From an uncultured Bacteroides sp. (GTDB lineage: Bacteria; Bacteroidota; Bacteroidia; Bacteroidales; Bacteroidaceae): a stretch of DNA of 14,269 nt. This document shows positions 1 through 6,463 of this stretch, piece after piece; positions within the stretch are counted from its first letter, which is position 1; each line of letters opens with the position of its first letter. Position numbers and translations under genes: made by a program. Where the stretch lies: the NCBI GenBank assembly GCA_900556625.1, contig USPQ01000071.1:1-14269 (forward strand), read 5' to 3'. The notes beneath the pieces were generated by a model, which had not been told where the DNA came from, made no database searches, and saw only the letters and a program-made list of their open reading frames with translations.

Positions 1-1004
1 ACACAGGTGGAACAATTGGTATGATTGAAAACACCACAACCGGTGCTTTGGAGAGTTTCAACTTCGAACAACTTCAGAAACACGTTCCCGAATTGCAGAA
101 ATTCAACTTTCCAATTGATACTTACCAGTTTGACCCTCCCATGGATTCTTCGGACATGGAACCGGATATGTGGCGGAAGCTGGTCTGTATCATTCACGAA
201 AATTACGACCGCTATCAGGGATTCGTCATTCTGCATGGCACGGACACAATGGCGTACACTGCGTCAGCACTCAGCTTCATGTTGGAAGGACTGGACAAAC
301 CTGTTATTCTGACAGGTTCGCAACTGCCGATAGGGGTACTCCGCACGGACGGAAAGGAAAATCTGATGACGAGTATTGAAATTGCCGTTGCACAGAATAA
401 GGAAGGAAAAGCGCTTGTCCCGGAGGTCTGTATCTTCTTCGAGAACCATTTGATGCGGGGAAATCGCACTACCAAAATAAATGCCGAAAACTTCAACGCT
501 TTCCGGTCATTCAATTATCCGGTACTGGCCGAAGCGGGGATTCATATTAAATATAATAATGTACAGATTCATGTGAACGGAGAAGAACGGGAATTGAAAC
601 CGCACTATTTACTGGATACCAATGTGGTCGTTCTGAAACTTTTCCCCGGCATTCAGGAGAATGTAGTGGCTACCATTCTGAAAATAGAAGGATTGAAAGC
701 GGTAGTACTCGAAACGTACGGTTCCGGCAACGCTCCCCGGAAGGAATGGTTCATCCGCTTGCTCTGCCAGGCCAGTGCACGGGGAATCATCATTGTCAAC
801 GTGACACAATGTAGTGCAGGTACCGTAGAAATGGAACGTTACGAAACCGGATATCAGTTGTTGCAGGCAGGGGTTGTCTCCGGATATGACAGTACGACGG
901 AGTCCGCCGTTACCAAATTAATGTTTCTGTTGGGACACGGCTATACACCGGACGAGGTGCGTGACCGGATGAACCGTTCAATGGCGGGAGAAATAACTCT
1001 ATAA
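1..1004 (+). CDS. ansA: Type I L-asparaginase, 5'-truncated by window edge
   Basis: Hydrolyses L-asparagine to aspartate and ammonia, probably in the cytoplasm. The reading frame is open from the first bases: codons at 3-20 read TGGTIG, the family's N-terminal motif with the nucleophilic Thr (codon 12-14), so the real start lies upstream and the ATG at 21 is internal. Numbering from that ATG, HGTDTM at 72-77 supplies the second catalytic Thr-Asp pair, DSSDM at 42-46 belongs to the substrate loop, and Lys112 in RTDGKEN matches the conserved catalytic lysine. The C-terminal domain is complete and ends in TAA. Only about 10-20 residues should be missing from a family protein of roughly 340-350. 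The type I (cytoplasmic, AnsA-like) call rests on overall likeness; whether a signal peptide exists cannot be seen because the N-terminus is outside. The family call is firm, the type and symbol less so. Confidence 0.93.
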   Translation, partial: TGGTIGMIENTTTGALESFNFEQLQKHVPELQKFNFPIDTYQFDPPMDSSDMEPDMWRKLVCIIHENYDRYQGFVILHGTDTMAYTASALSFMLEGLDKPVILTGSQLPIGVLRTDGKENLMTSIEIAVAQNKEGKALVPEVCIFFENHLMRGNRTTKINAENFNAFRSFNYPVLAEAGIHIKYNNVQIHVNGEERELKPHYLLDTNVVVLKLFPGIQENVVATILKIEGLKAVVLETYGSGNAPRKEWFIRLLCQASARGIIIVNVTQCSAGTVEMERYETGYQLLQAGVVSGYDSTTESAVTKLMFLLGHGYTPDEVRDRMNRSMAGEITL

Positions 1005-1164
1005 ACTTACCGGTTCTATATAACGTTCCGTCCAGCATTGAGGAAGGTATCCGGTACCGATGAGGACTTCTTTCCTTACCGTCCAACAGTTAATAACATT
1101 TCAGCAATAACGATGAGTTTGGAAACGGATGATTGAACAATAAACTGATTTTGCCGGGATTTGT

Positions 1165-1196
1165 TTTGCGCGTTGAACAGATTATACATACTTTTG
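1165..1196 (+). promoter_or_regulatory. Bacteroides-type promoter of radA
   Basis: A TTTG at 1165-1168 and TACTTTTG at 1189-1196 match the Bacteroidota primary sigma consensus (TTTG, 19-21 bp, TAnnTTTG) with a 20-bp spacer. The -7 box ends 28 bp before the radA ATG, giving a predicted leader of about 20 nt. In the 220-bp gap after the asparaginase gene I see nothing else convincing and no clear terminator. Confidence 0.72.
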
Positions 1197-1224
1197 TATT
1201 CTCTAGAAAACTAATAAGAATGCA

Positions 1225-2592
1225 ATGGCTAAAGAAAAGACCGTATATGTGTGTAGTAACTGCGGACAGGATTCACCGAAATGGGTAGGCAAATGTCCGT
1301 CGTGCGGAGAATGGAATACGTATGTTGAGGAAATCGTACGGAAAGAGCCGGTTAACCGCCGGCCGGTATCGGGCATAGAAACGCAAAAGCCCAAGCCGGT
1401 TATTCTTAGTGAGATCATAGCGGACGATGAACCGCGAATCAATATGCATGATAATGAACTGAACCGCGTACTGGGCGGCGGACTTGTTCCGGGTTCTTTA
1501 GTACTGATCGGCGGCGAACCGGGAATCGGAAAATCAACTCTCGTCATGCAAACCGTACTCCGTATGCCGGAAAAGAAAATCCTTTATGTATCCGGCGAGG
1601 AAAGTGCACGGCAATTAAAATTACGTGCCGACCGTCTTTCTGAGGTTTCCAGCGACTGCTTCATTGTTTGTGAGACTTCCCTTGAACAGATTTATGTCCA
1701 TATCAAAAATACGAATCCGGATTTGGTTATTATCGACTCCATACAGACTATCTCTACGGAAACCATCGAATCGTCTCCCGGAAGTATCGCTCAGGTCAGA
1801 GAGTGTTCGGCATCTATCCTACGTTTCGCAAAGGAGACTCATACGCCGGTCTTGCTTATCGGACATATAAATAAAGAAGGGAGCATTGCAGGCCCCAAGG
1901 TGTTGGAACATATCGTTGATACAGTTCTCCAATTTGAAGGTGACCAACATTATATGTACCGTATTTTACGCAGTATCAAGAATCGCTTCGGTAGTACGGC
2001 CGAACTGGGTATTTATGAGATGCGGCAGGACGGGCTACGCCAGGTGAGCAATCCTTCGGAACTACTGCTTAGCCAAGACCATGAAGGAATGAGCGGAGTA
2101 GCAATCGCTTCTGCTATCGAAGGAGTACGTCCCTTCCTGATTGAGACTCAGGCTCTGGTAAGCTCCGCTGTTTATGGTAATCCCCAACGTTCGGCAACCG
2201 GATTTGATATACGAAGAATGAATATGCTTCTGGCCGTCCTCGAAAAACGTGTCGGGTTCAAGCTTGCACAGAAAGATGTATTTCTGAATATCGCCGGAGG
2301 ACTGAAAGTGAATGACCCGGCCATCGACCTCGCAGTTATCAGTGCCATTCTTTCTTCAAATATGGATGCAGCTATCGAACCGGAAGTCTGTATGGCAGGA
2401 GAAATCGGTTTGTCGGGAGAGATACGTCCGGTGAACCGGATTGAACAACGTATCGGAGAGGCCGAGAAGCTTGGCTTCAAGCGTTTCCTGTTGCCCAAAT
2501 ATAATTTGCAAGGCATTGATACGAAGAAGCTAAAGATAGAGTTAGTGCCCGTAAGAAAGGTAGAAGAGGCGTTCAGGGCGTTATTCGGATAA
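1225..2592 (+). CDS. radA: DNA repair protein RadA
   Basis: RecA-like ATPase that helps process recombination intermediates and promotes branch migration, in the cytoplasm. At 455 aa it has the usual length and all expected parts: an N-terminal C4 zinc finger (Cys10, Cys13, Cys24, Cys27), Walker A GEPGIGKST at 97-105, Walker B LVIIDS at 167-172, the RadA-specific KNRFG motif at 252-256, and a C-terminal Lon-protease-like domain with the AGEIGLSGEIRPV stretch typical of the family. The start at 1225 puts the zinc finger at its normal place and lies just after a good promoter; the ATG at 1220 is out of frame. It appears to be its own transcription unit, with a possible terminator overlapping the stop codon. 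No defect is visible. Confidence 0.98.
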   Translation: MAKEKTVYVCSNCGQDSPKWVGKCPSCGEWNTYVEEIVRKEPVNRRPVSGIETQKPKPVILSEIIADDEPRINMHDNELNRVLGGGLVPGSLVLIGGEPGIGKSTLVMQTVLRMPEKKILYVSGEESARQLKLRADRLSEVSSDCFIVCETSLEQIYVHIKNTNPDLVIIDSIQTISTETIESSPGSIAQVRECSASILRFAKETHTPVLLIGHINKEGSIAGPKVLEHIVDTVLQFEGDQHYMYRILRSIKNRFGSTAELGIYEMRQDGLRQVSNPSELLLSQDHEGMSGVAIASAIEGVRPFLIETQALVSSAVYGNPQRSATGFDIRRMNMLLAVLEKRVGFKLAQKDVFLNIAGGLKVNDPAIDLAVISAILSSNMDAAIEPEVCMAGEIGLSGEIRPVNRIEQRIGEAEKLGFKRFLLPKYNLQGIDTKKLKIELVPVRKVEEAFRALFG

Positions 2593-2625
2593 GACACTGA
2601 TTTATGTTATCTGCCTTATCTTTTT
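2588..2625 (+). terminator. Possible intrinsic terminator after radA
   Basis: GATAAGACA (2588-2596) can pair with TGCCTTATC (2612-2620) with one A-C mismatch, around a 15-nt loop, and is followed directly by TTTTT (2621-2625). The upstream arm overlaps the radA stop codon. The stem is short and AU-rich, so it may terminate only partly and let some transcription run into the dehydrogenase gene, for which I found no strong promoter in the 57-bp gap. Confidence 0.4.
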
Positions 2626-2649
2626 ATAATCTAAAGTAACAGTAACCAA

Positions 2650-4311
2650 ATGATACAAGAATACCAACTCCGCGTACTTCCTGAAATCGCAGCGAACGAA
2701 CAACGGCTGAAAGAATATCTCTCTGAAGAGAAAGGACTAAATTTACGCAATATCAATGCTACCCGCATCTTAAAGCGAAGCATTGACGCTCGTCAGCGAA
2801 CGATTTTCGTCAATCTGAAAATACGGGTATACATCAACGAAACGCCTGAAGAAGATGAATACGAGCATACGGTATATAATAGTGTGGAAGGAAAACCACA
2901 AGTAATTGTGGTTGGTGCAGGTCCCGGCGGATTGTTCGCCGCTCTGCGCCTTATCGAACTCGGATTACGCCCGGTGATTGTAGAACGCGGAAAAGATGTG
3001 CGTGAACGGAAAAAGGACCTGGCGCAAATCAGTAGAGAACATACGGTAAATCCGGAATCCAATTATAGTTTCGGAGAAGGGGGTGCAGGAGCTTATTCGG
3101 ACGGGAAACTTTATACCCGCAGTAAGAAAAGAGGAAATGTAGACAAGATATTCAATGTATTCTGCCAGCATGGAGCTTCTACGGCTATACTGGCTGATGC
3201 ACATCCGCATATCGGAACGGACAAGTTGCCGCGTGTCATTGAAAATATGCGGAATACGATTCTCGAATGTGGCGGAGAAGTACATTTCCGGACAAGAATG
3301 GATGCGTTGATTATTGAGAATAACGAGATCAAAGGCATTGAGACAAATACAGGAAAGACTTTTCTAGGTCCTGTGATACTTGCAACCGGGCATTCGGCAA
3401 GGGATGTTTATCGTTGGCTCGCAGCTAATAATGTAACGATTGAGGCAAAAGGTATCGCTGTAGGTGTCCGTTTGGAACACCCGGCAACACTGATCGACCA
3501 GATACAATATCATAATAAAAACGGAAGGGGAAAATATCTCCCTGCTGCAGAATATAGTTTCGTCACCCAAGTTGAAGGCAGAGGCGTGTACAGTTTCTGT
3601 ATGTGTCCCGGCGGCTTTATCGTCCCTGCAGCCAGCGGACCGGAGCAAGTGGTAGTGAACGGTATGTCACCTTCGAATCGTGGCTCGCGCTGGAGTAATT
3701 CGGGAATGGTGGTAGAGATACAGCCGGAAGATTTCATAAATGAAGAGTTGAGAATGGAAAGTGGAGAGTTAGCTGCGCAACAAAATGAACAACTACTCGC
3801 TCTTAACCCTTCTCTCAGTAGCTCTCAACTTTCGATGTTCAATACCCAACTTCTCCCCCTGCACTTTCAGGAAGAATTGGAACGTCAATGTTGGTTGCAA
3901 GGCAGCAGACGTCAGACAGCTCCAGCACAGCGTATGCTGGATTTCACCCGCAAGAAGCTAAGTTATGACTTACCGGAATCCTCATATAGTCCGGGGTTGA
4001 TTTCTTCTCCGCTTCACTTCTGGATGCCGGAGTTTATCAGCAAGAGATTATCACTCGGCTTTCAACAATTCGGACGCAGCAGTCATGGCTTCTTGACCAA
4101 CGAAGCCGTTATGATTGGGGTAGAAACACGTACCTCTTCCCCTGTCCGCATCATACGAGATAAAGAGACGCTTCAACACGTAACCGTCCGCGGACTATTC
4201 CCTTGCGGAGAGGGTGCGGGCTATGCCGGAGGAATCGTTTCTGCCGGAGTAGACGGAGAACGGTGTGCGGAAGCAGTAGCCAACTATCTGAATCAATCAT
4301 CCGAACAATAG
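2650..4311 (+). CDS. COG2509-type FAD-dependent dehydrogenase with repeat insertion
   Basis: Predicted cytoplasmic flavoprotein of the uncharacterised NAD(FAD)-utilising dehydrogenase family (COG2509); substrate unknown. Residues 1-75 form the small N-terminal domain typical of this family. The dinucleotide-binding fold follows: GAGPGG at 89-94 and the acidic strand end VERG at 111-114. SFGEGGAGAYSDGKLYTR near 139-156 and the C-terminal GEGAGYAGGI at 520-529 are family signatures of FAD contact. Residues 365-404 look unlike the rest: they are encoded by an imperfect palindromic repeat (separate entry) that falls between the EIQPEDF and FQEELERQCW stretches and keeps the frame open, lengthening the protein to 553 aa. 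The gene is 6 bp upstream of the LuxR-type regulator, so the two are probably co-transcribed. Family call is firm; function is not known, and activity after the insertion is untested. Confidence 0.9.
   Translation: MIQEYQLRVLPEIAANEQRLKEYLSEEKGLNLRNINATRILKRSIDARQRTIFVNLKIRVYINETPEEDEYEHTVYNSVEGKPQVIVVGAGPGGLFAALRLIELGLRPVIVERGKDVRERKKDLAQISREHTVNPESNYSFGEGGAGAYSDGKLYTRSKKRGNVDKIFNVFCQHGASTAILADAHPHIGTDKLPRVIENMRNTILECGGEVHFRTRMDALIIENNEIKGIETNTGKTFLGPVILATGHSARDVYRWLAANNVTIEAKGIAVGVRLEHPATLIDQIQYHNKNGRGKYLPAAEYSFVTQVEGRGVYSFCMCPGGFIVPAASGPEQVVVNGMSPSNRGSRWSNSGMVVEIQPEDFINEELRMESGELAAQQNEQLLALNPSLSSSQLSMFNTQLLPLHFQEELERQCWLQGSRRQTAPAQRMLDFTRKKLSYDLPESSYSPGLISSPLHFWMPEFISKRLSLGFQQFGRSSHGFLTNEAVMIGVETRTSSPVRIIRDKETLQHVTVRGLFPCGEGAGYAGGIVSAGVDGERCAEAVANYLNQSSEQ
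3742..3857 (+). repeat. Imperfect palindromic repeat inside the dehydrogenase coding sequence
   Basis: A left arm (3742-3777, starting GAAGAGTTGAGAATGG) and a right arm (about 3811-3857, ending CAATACCCAACTTCTCC) are imperfect reverse complements: the reverse complement of the right arm contains GAGAAGTTGGGTATTG and AAGTTGAGAGCTACTG, matching GAAGAGTTGAGAATGG and AAGTGGAGAGTTAGCTG on the left. The AG/GT-rich left arm and CT/CA-rich right arm resemble the short palindromic repeats common between genes in Bacteroides genomes (from memory, not searched). The unit contains no stop in the gene's frame and encodes residues 365-404, rich in Glu/Leu then Ser/Gln/Asn. No target duplication could be defined by eye. 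Confidence 0.65.
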
Positions 4312-4317
4312 AAAAGA

Positions 4318-4920
4318 ATGAACTACAAACCTGAAATAGCAATTATTGAGCCGAATACTCTCTGTAGCCTGGGACTCAAATCCATATTGGAAGAGATCAT
4401 CCCTATGGCAACGATCCGTACCTTCCATAACTTCAATGAGTTAATGGATGATACGCCGGATATGTACGCCCATTATTTTATCTCCGCACAAATCTATGTG
4501 GAGCATAACGCTTTCTTCCTTCCCCGGAAGCGAAAAACGATTGTCCTTGCCAGTGACAGCCCGCAATTCCAACTTTCCGGTGTTCCGGTACTCAATATTT
4601 ATGAGTCGGAAGAAAAACTGGTAAAGAATATCCTGAAACTTCATCAACATGCTCATCACAACGGATATCCCGTGAAGGATATGCCTCCGATGATTCCTGC
4701 AGAACATCCTCAGGTACTTTTATCTGCTCGCGAAATTGAAGTACTCGTGCTGATTACCAAAGGGTTAATCAACAAAGAAATAGCAGATAAACTGAATATC
4801 AGCCTGACTACCGTTATCACTCACAGGAAAAACATAACAGAGAAATTAGGTATTAAATCGGTATCCGGTCTGACTATTTATGCCGTAATGAACGGATATA
4901 TAGAAGCAGACCGGATATAA
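4318..4920 (+). CDS. LuxR/NarL-like transcriptional regulator with degenerate receiver domain
   Basis: Predicted DNA-binding regulator of 200 aa. The C-terminal half (about 135-195) is a clear LuxR/GerE helix-turn-helix: LSAREIEVLVLITKG, then NKEIADKLNIS and the recognition helix TTVITHRKNITEKLGI. The N-terminal 110 residues have the outline of a response-regulator receiver (IAIIEPNTLCSLGLKSIL resembles the first strand and helix), but the acidic pair is Glu-Pro (11-12), the stretch YFISAQIY where the phosphoacceptor Asp should lie has none, and the final conserved Lys seems replaced near VLNIYES. It is therefore probably phosphorylation-independent, or senses something else. It follows the dehydrogenase by 6 bp (likely one operon) and converges with the lipoprotein gene, 19 bp apart. 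Targets are unknown; the nearby divergent uptake genes are one guess. Confidence 0.88.
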   Translation: MNYKPEIAIIEPNTLCSLGLKSILEEIIPMATIRTFHNFNELMDDTPDMYAHYFISAQIYVEHNAFFLPRKRKTIVLASDSPQFQLSGVPVLNIYESEEKLVKNILKLHQHAHHNGYPVKDMPPMIPAEHPQVLLSAREIEVLVLITKGLINKEIADKLNISLTTVITHRKNITEKLGIKSVSGLTIYAVMNGYIEADRI

Positions 4921-4939
4921 GTGTTTTTACTATTGACTA

Positions 4940-6274
4940 TCAATTAGCCCATACTACTGAGTTATATGGCATATCAGAAAGATCGGTGTAATCTGTCCAC
5001 TCTTTGCTGTTCCAATCAAAATCAGAAGTGGTGCGCCCTTTTTCTTTATCGGAAAAGAGCACGGTGATTGTACCGATACGGTCAAGTCTGTTAGTTATTG
5101 AAACAACTTTCTTATCGGACAATTGAGCAAACGGTTCTTGTAACTGTAACTTGCTGCTCTCCTTATCTGGTTCAAGAAGACGGAAACTGCTGCCACGATT
5201 GTCACCTGATGAGTAATAAATCATGTAACCGACCTTCTTTTGGTATAATAAGGAAGGACTACCGCTATCGGGAAGTGCCATTCCGAAATAAAACGGAATA
5301 ATGGCATCTGCTTCAATCCCTTCAAGTACATAAAAGCCATTTCTATAATTATACAACATGGGAACCCATTTCCCGTTTCCTTTCCTTGCTGACAATAAAA
5401 TAATCTCATTACCTTGCATAAACACACCCGGATAATCCCCGAATTGTTCAGGAGTAAATCCTTCCGGAAGTTCAAATTGAGGTTCCGGCATAGGAAAATT
5501 ACTCCGCGTCTTAGTTGCATAATTACTTTGTTCCAAACCTGCGGAAACATTATATAATGAATATCCTTTACCTCTCTGTTGAATGGCCGCAATATCATTT
5601 CCGCTGCCAATAACCAATGCCAGTGTATTATAATCGTAGAAACTTAAAGCCTTCCACTCGCCTGTACAGAAATCAAGGAAGAAGGGTTGCTGCACACCAT
5701 TTTCTTTTGCCAGCCCGCACAGCCCATAAGTCTTTTGAAGATTGACAACCGAACGGAAGTCCGGATGTGCACTCATATCCCACGTTTTTTTACCAATGAC
5801 GGTTTCTTCAGCATACGCCCGCTCTATTGTCTTGTCGGTCTCATTTATTCCATACAGTCTGAAATCTTTAGGCGTTTGTCCATCTGCAAGTAGTACTTTT
5901 CCCAACGACATTCTCTCACTTGCCCTGTTCAGGAATATCTCAACACGTGATTCCGGCTTGCGATAAGGCATTCGGATACTCATTCCATTCGAATGCCTCT
6001 CTACAATCTCCGCACCGACAGGTCCAAGATACCCTTCCGGGAACAAAGGTTCTCCAAGATCCCAGCGAAAGTCAAAGTCCACCTGGTCGCCTTCCTGAAA
6101 ACCATCACCATAAATATGAACGATATCTCCCGGTTTAACCGTTTGGTTAGCTTCCGTCACCCCTGCATTAGTCACCAATATCTTTTTTGACGGACCGTCC
6201 TTTTCATCGCTGCAAGAGGTCAACGAAAAGCAGAGAAGTGTTATAGCCCAAGCGAATAGTTTATTCTTTGTCAT
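4940..6274 (-). CDS. IPT/TIG-domain surface-type lipoprotein, putative partner of the TonB receptor
   Basis: A 444-aa secreted lipoprotein. The N-terminus is a signal peptide II (hydrophobic AWAITLLCFSLTSC) with lipobox cysteine at 21, followed by SDEKDG; acidic residues right after the Cys act as a surface-export signal in Bacteroides, so display on the outer face is likely. Residues about 32-130 look like an IPT/TIG immunoglobulin-like fold (VKPGDIVHIYGDGFQEGDQV is the typical start). The remaining 310 residues have repeated short strands with aromatic and Gly turns (for example GKWVPMLYNYRNGFYVLEG) suggesting a beta-propeller-like ligand-binding domain; this is inference. It is divergent from the TonB-dependent receptor and has its own -7 box. 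By analogy with Bacteroides receptor-lipoprotein pairs such as BtuB-BtuG or XusA-XusB it may capture the receptor's substrate, but it is not recognisably any of these and the ligand is unknown. Confidence 0.85.
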   Translation of the reverse strand: MTKNKLFAWAITLLCFSLTSCSDEKDGPSKKILVTNAGVTEANQTVKPGDIVHIYGDGFQEGDQVDFDFRWDLGEPLFPEGYLGPVGAEIVERHSNGMSIRMPYRKPESRVEIFLNRASERMSLGKVLLADGQTPKDFRLYGINETDKTIERAYAEETVIGKKTWDMSAHPDFRSVVNLQKTYGLCGLAKENGVQQPFFLDFCTGEWKALSFYDYNTLALVIGSGNDIAAIQQRGKGYSLYNVSAGLEQSNYATKTRSNFPMPEPQFELPEGFTPEQFGDYPGVFMQGNEIILLSARKGNGKWVPMLYNYRNGFYVLEGIEADAIIPFYFGMALPDSGSPSLLYQKKVGYMIYYSSGDNRGSSFRLLEPDKESSKLQLQEPFAQLSDKKVVSITNRLDRIGTITVLFSDKEKGRTTSDFDWNSKEWTDYTDLSDMPYNSVVWAN

Positions 6275-6304
6275 AATCCGTTTCTATTTAGTTCTGTTGT
6301 CGGG

Positions 6305-6312
6305 CAAAGATA
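6305..6312 (-). promoter_or_regulatory. -7 box for the IPT/TIG lipoprotein gene
   Basis: On the minus strand this reads TATCTTTG, a perfect TAnnTTTG, 30 bp before the lipoprotein ATG. No good TTTG lies at the standard 19-21 bp upstream (a TTTG occurs at about 13 bp), so the call rests mainly on the -7 box and its spacing from the start codon. Confidence 0.55.
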
Positions 6313-6333
6313 TAATATTATCAGGCAAATAAA

Positions 6334-6364
6334 GAATATTTCCGACAAAATCTTCCGGATATTC
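6334..6364. promoter_or_regulatory. Imperfect dyad in the divergent intergenic region, possible operator
   Basis: GAATAT (6334-6339) and ATATTC (6359-6364) form inverted half-sites about 20 bp apart, and each continues imperfectly inward (GAATATTTCC against GGATATTC). It lies just upstream of the minus-strand -7 box and about 50 bp upstream of the plus-strand -33 position, a fitting place for an operator shared by the two genes. AT-rich DNA produces such dyads by chance, so confidence is low. Confidence 0.25.
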
Positions 6365-6410
6365 ATAGCATATTTTGTTTTTCTATACTGCATAATCCTA
6401 ATAAATGAGG

Positions 6411-6442
6411 ATTGCCTGTCAACGATATTTGCCGTTACTTTG
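6411..6442 (+). promoter_or_regulatory. Promoter of the TonB-dependent receptor gene
   Basis: TTACTTTG at 6435-6442 matches TAnnTTTG at all but the second position and is followed by GCACC, a usual Bacteroides context. ATTG at 6411-6414 sits 20 bp upstream as a weak -33 element. The box ends 21 bp before the ATG at 6464, predicting a very short leader with no room for a riboswitch. Confidence 0.55.
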
Positions 6443-6463
6443 CACCGGACAAATTAACTACAG

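Noticed and set aside
1060..1110. Tiny frame starting at ATG 1060 in the asparaginase-radA gap
   Set aside because: Encodes only 16 residues with no promoter, domain or start context.
1203..1547. Minus-strand open frame of 114 aa at the radA start
   Set aside because: Antisense to the zinc finger and Walker A region of radA and running through the radA promoter; no own promoter or domain.
3742..3857. Possibility that the odd stretch in the dehydrogenase marks a frameshift or pseudogene
   Set aside because: The frame is the same before and after the insert and the downstream FAD-contact motif GEGAGYAGGI is intact, so an in-frame insertion explains it better.
5221..5610. Minus-strand open frame of 129 aa within the lipoprotein gene
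   Set aside because: A same-strand frame-shifted shadow of the 4940-6274 gene, which has a complete signal peptide and continuous reading frame.
6443..6463. Cobalamin or other riboswitch before the TonB receptor
   Set aside because: The predicted leader is only about 15-20 nt and no conserved riboswitch core is seen in the intergenic region.
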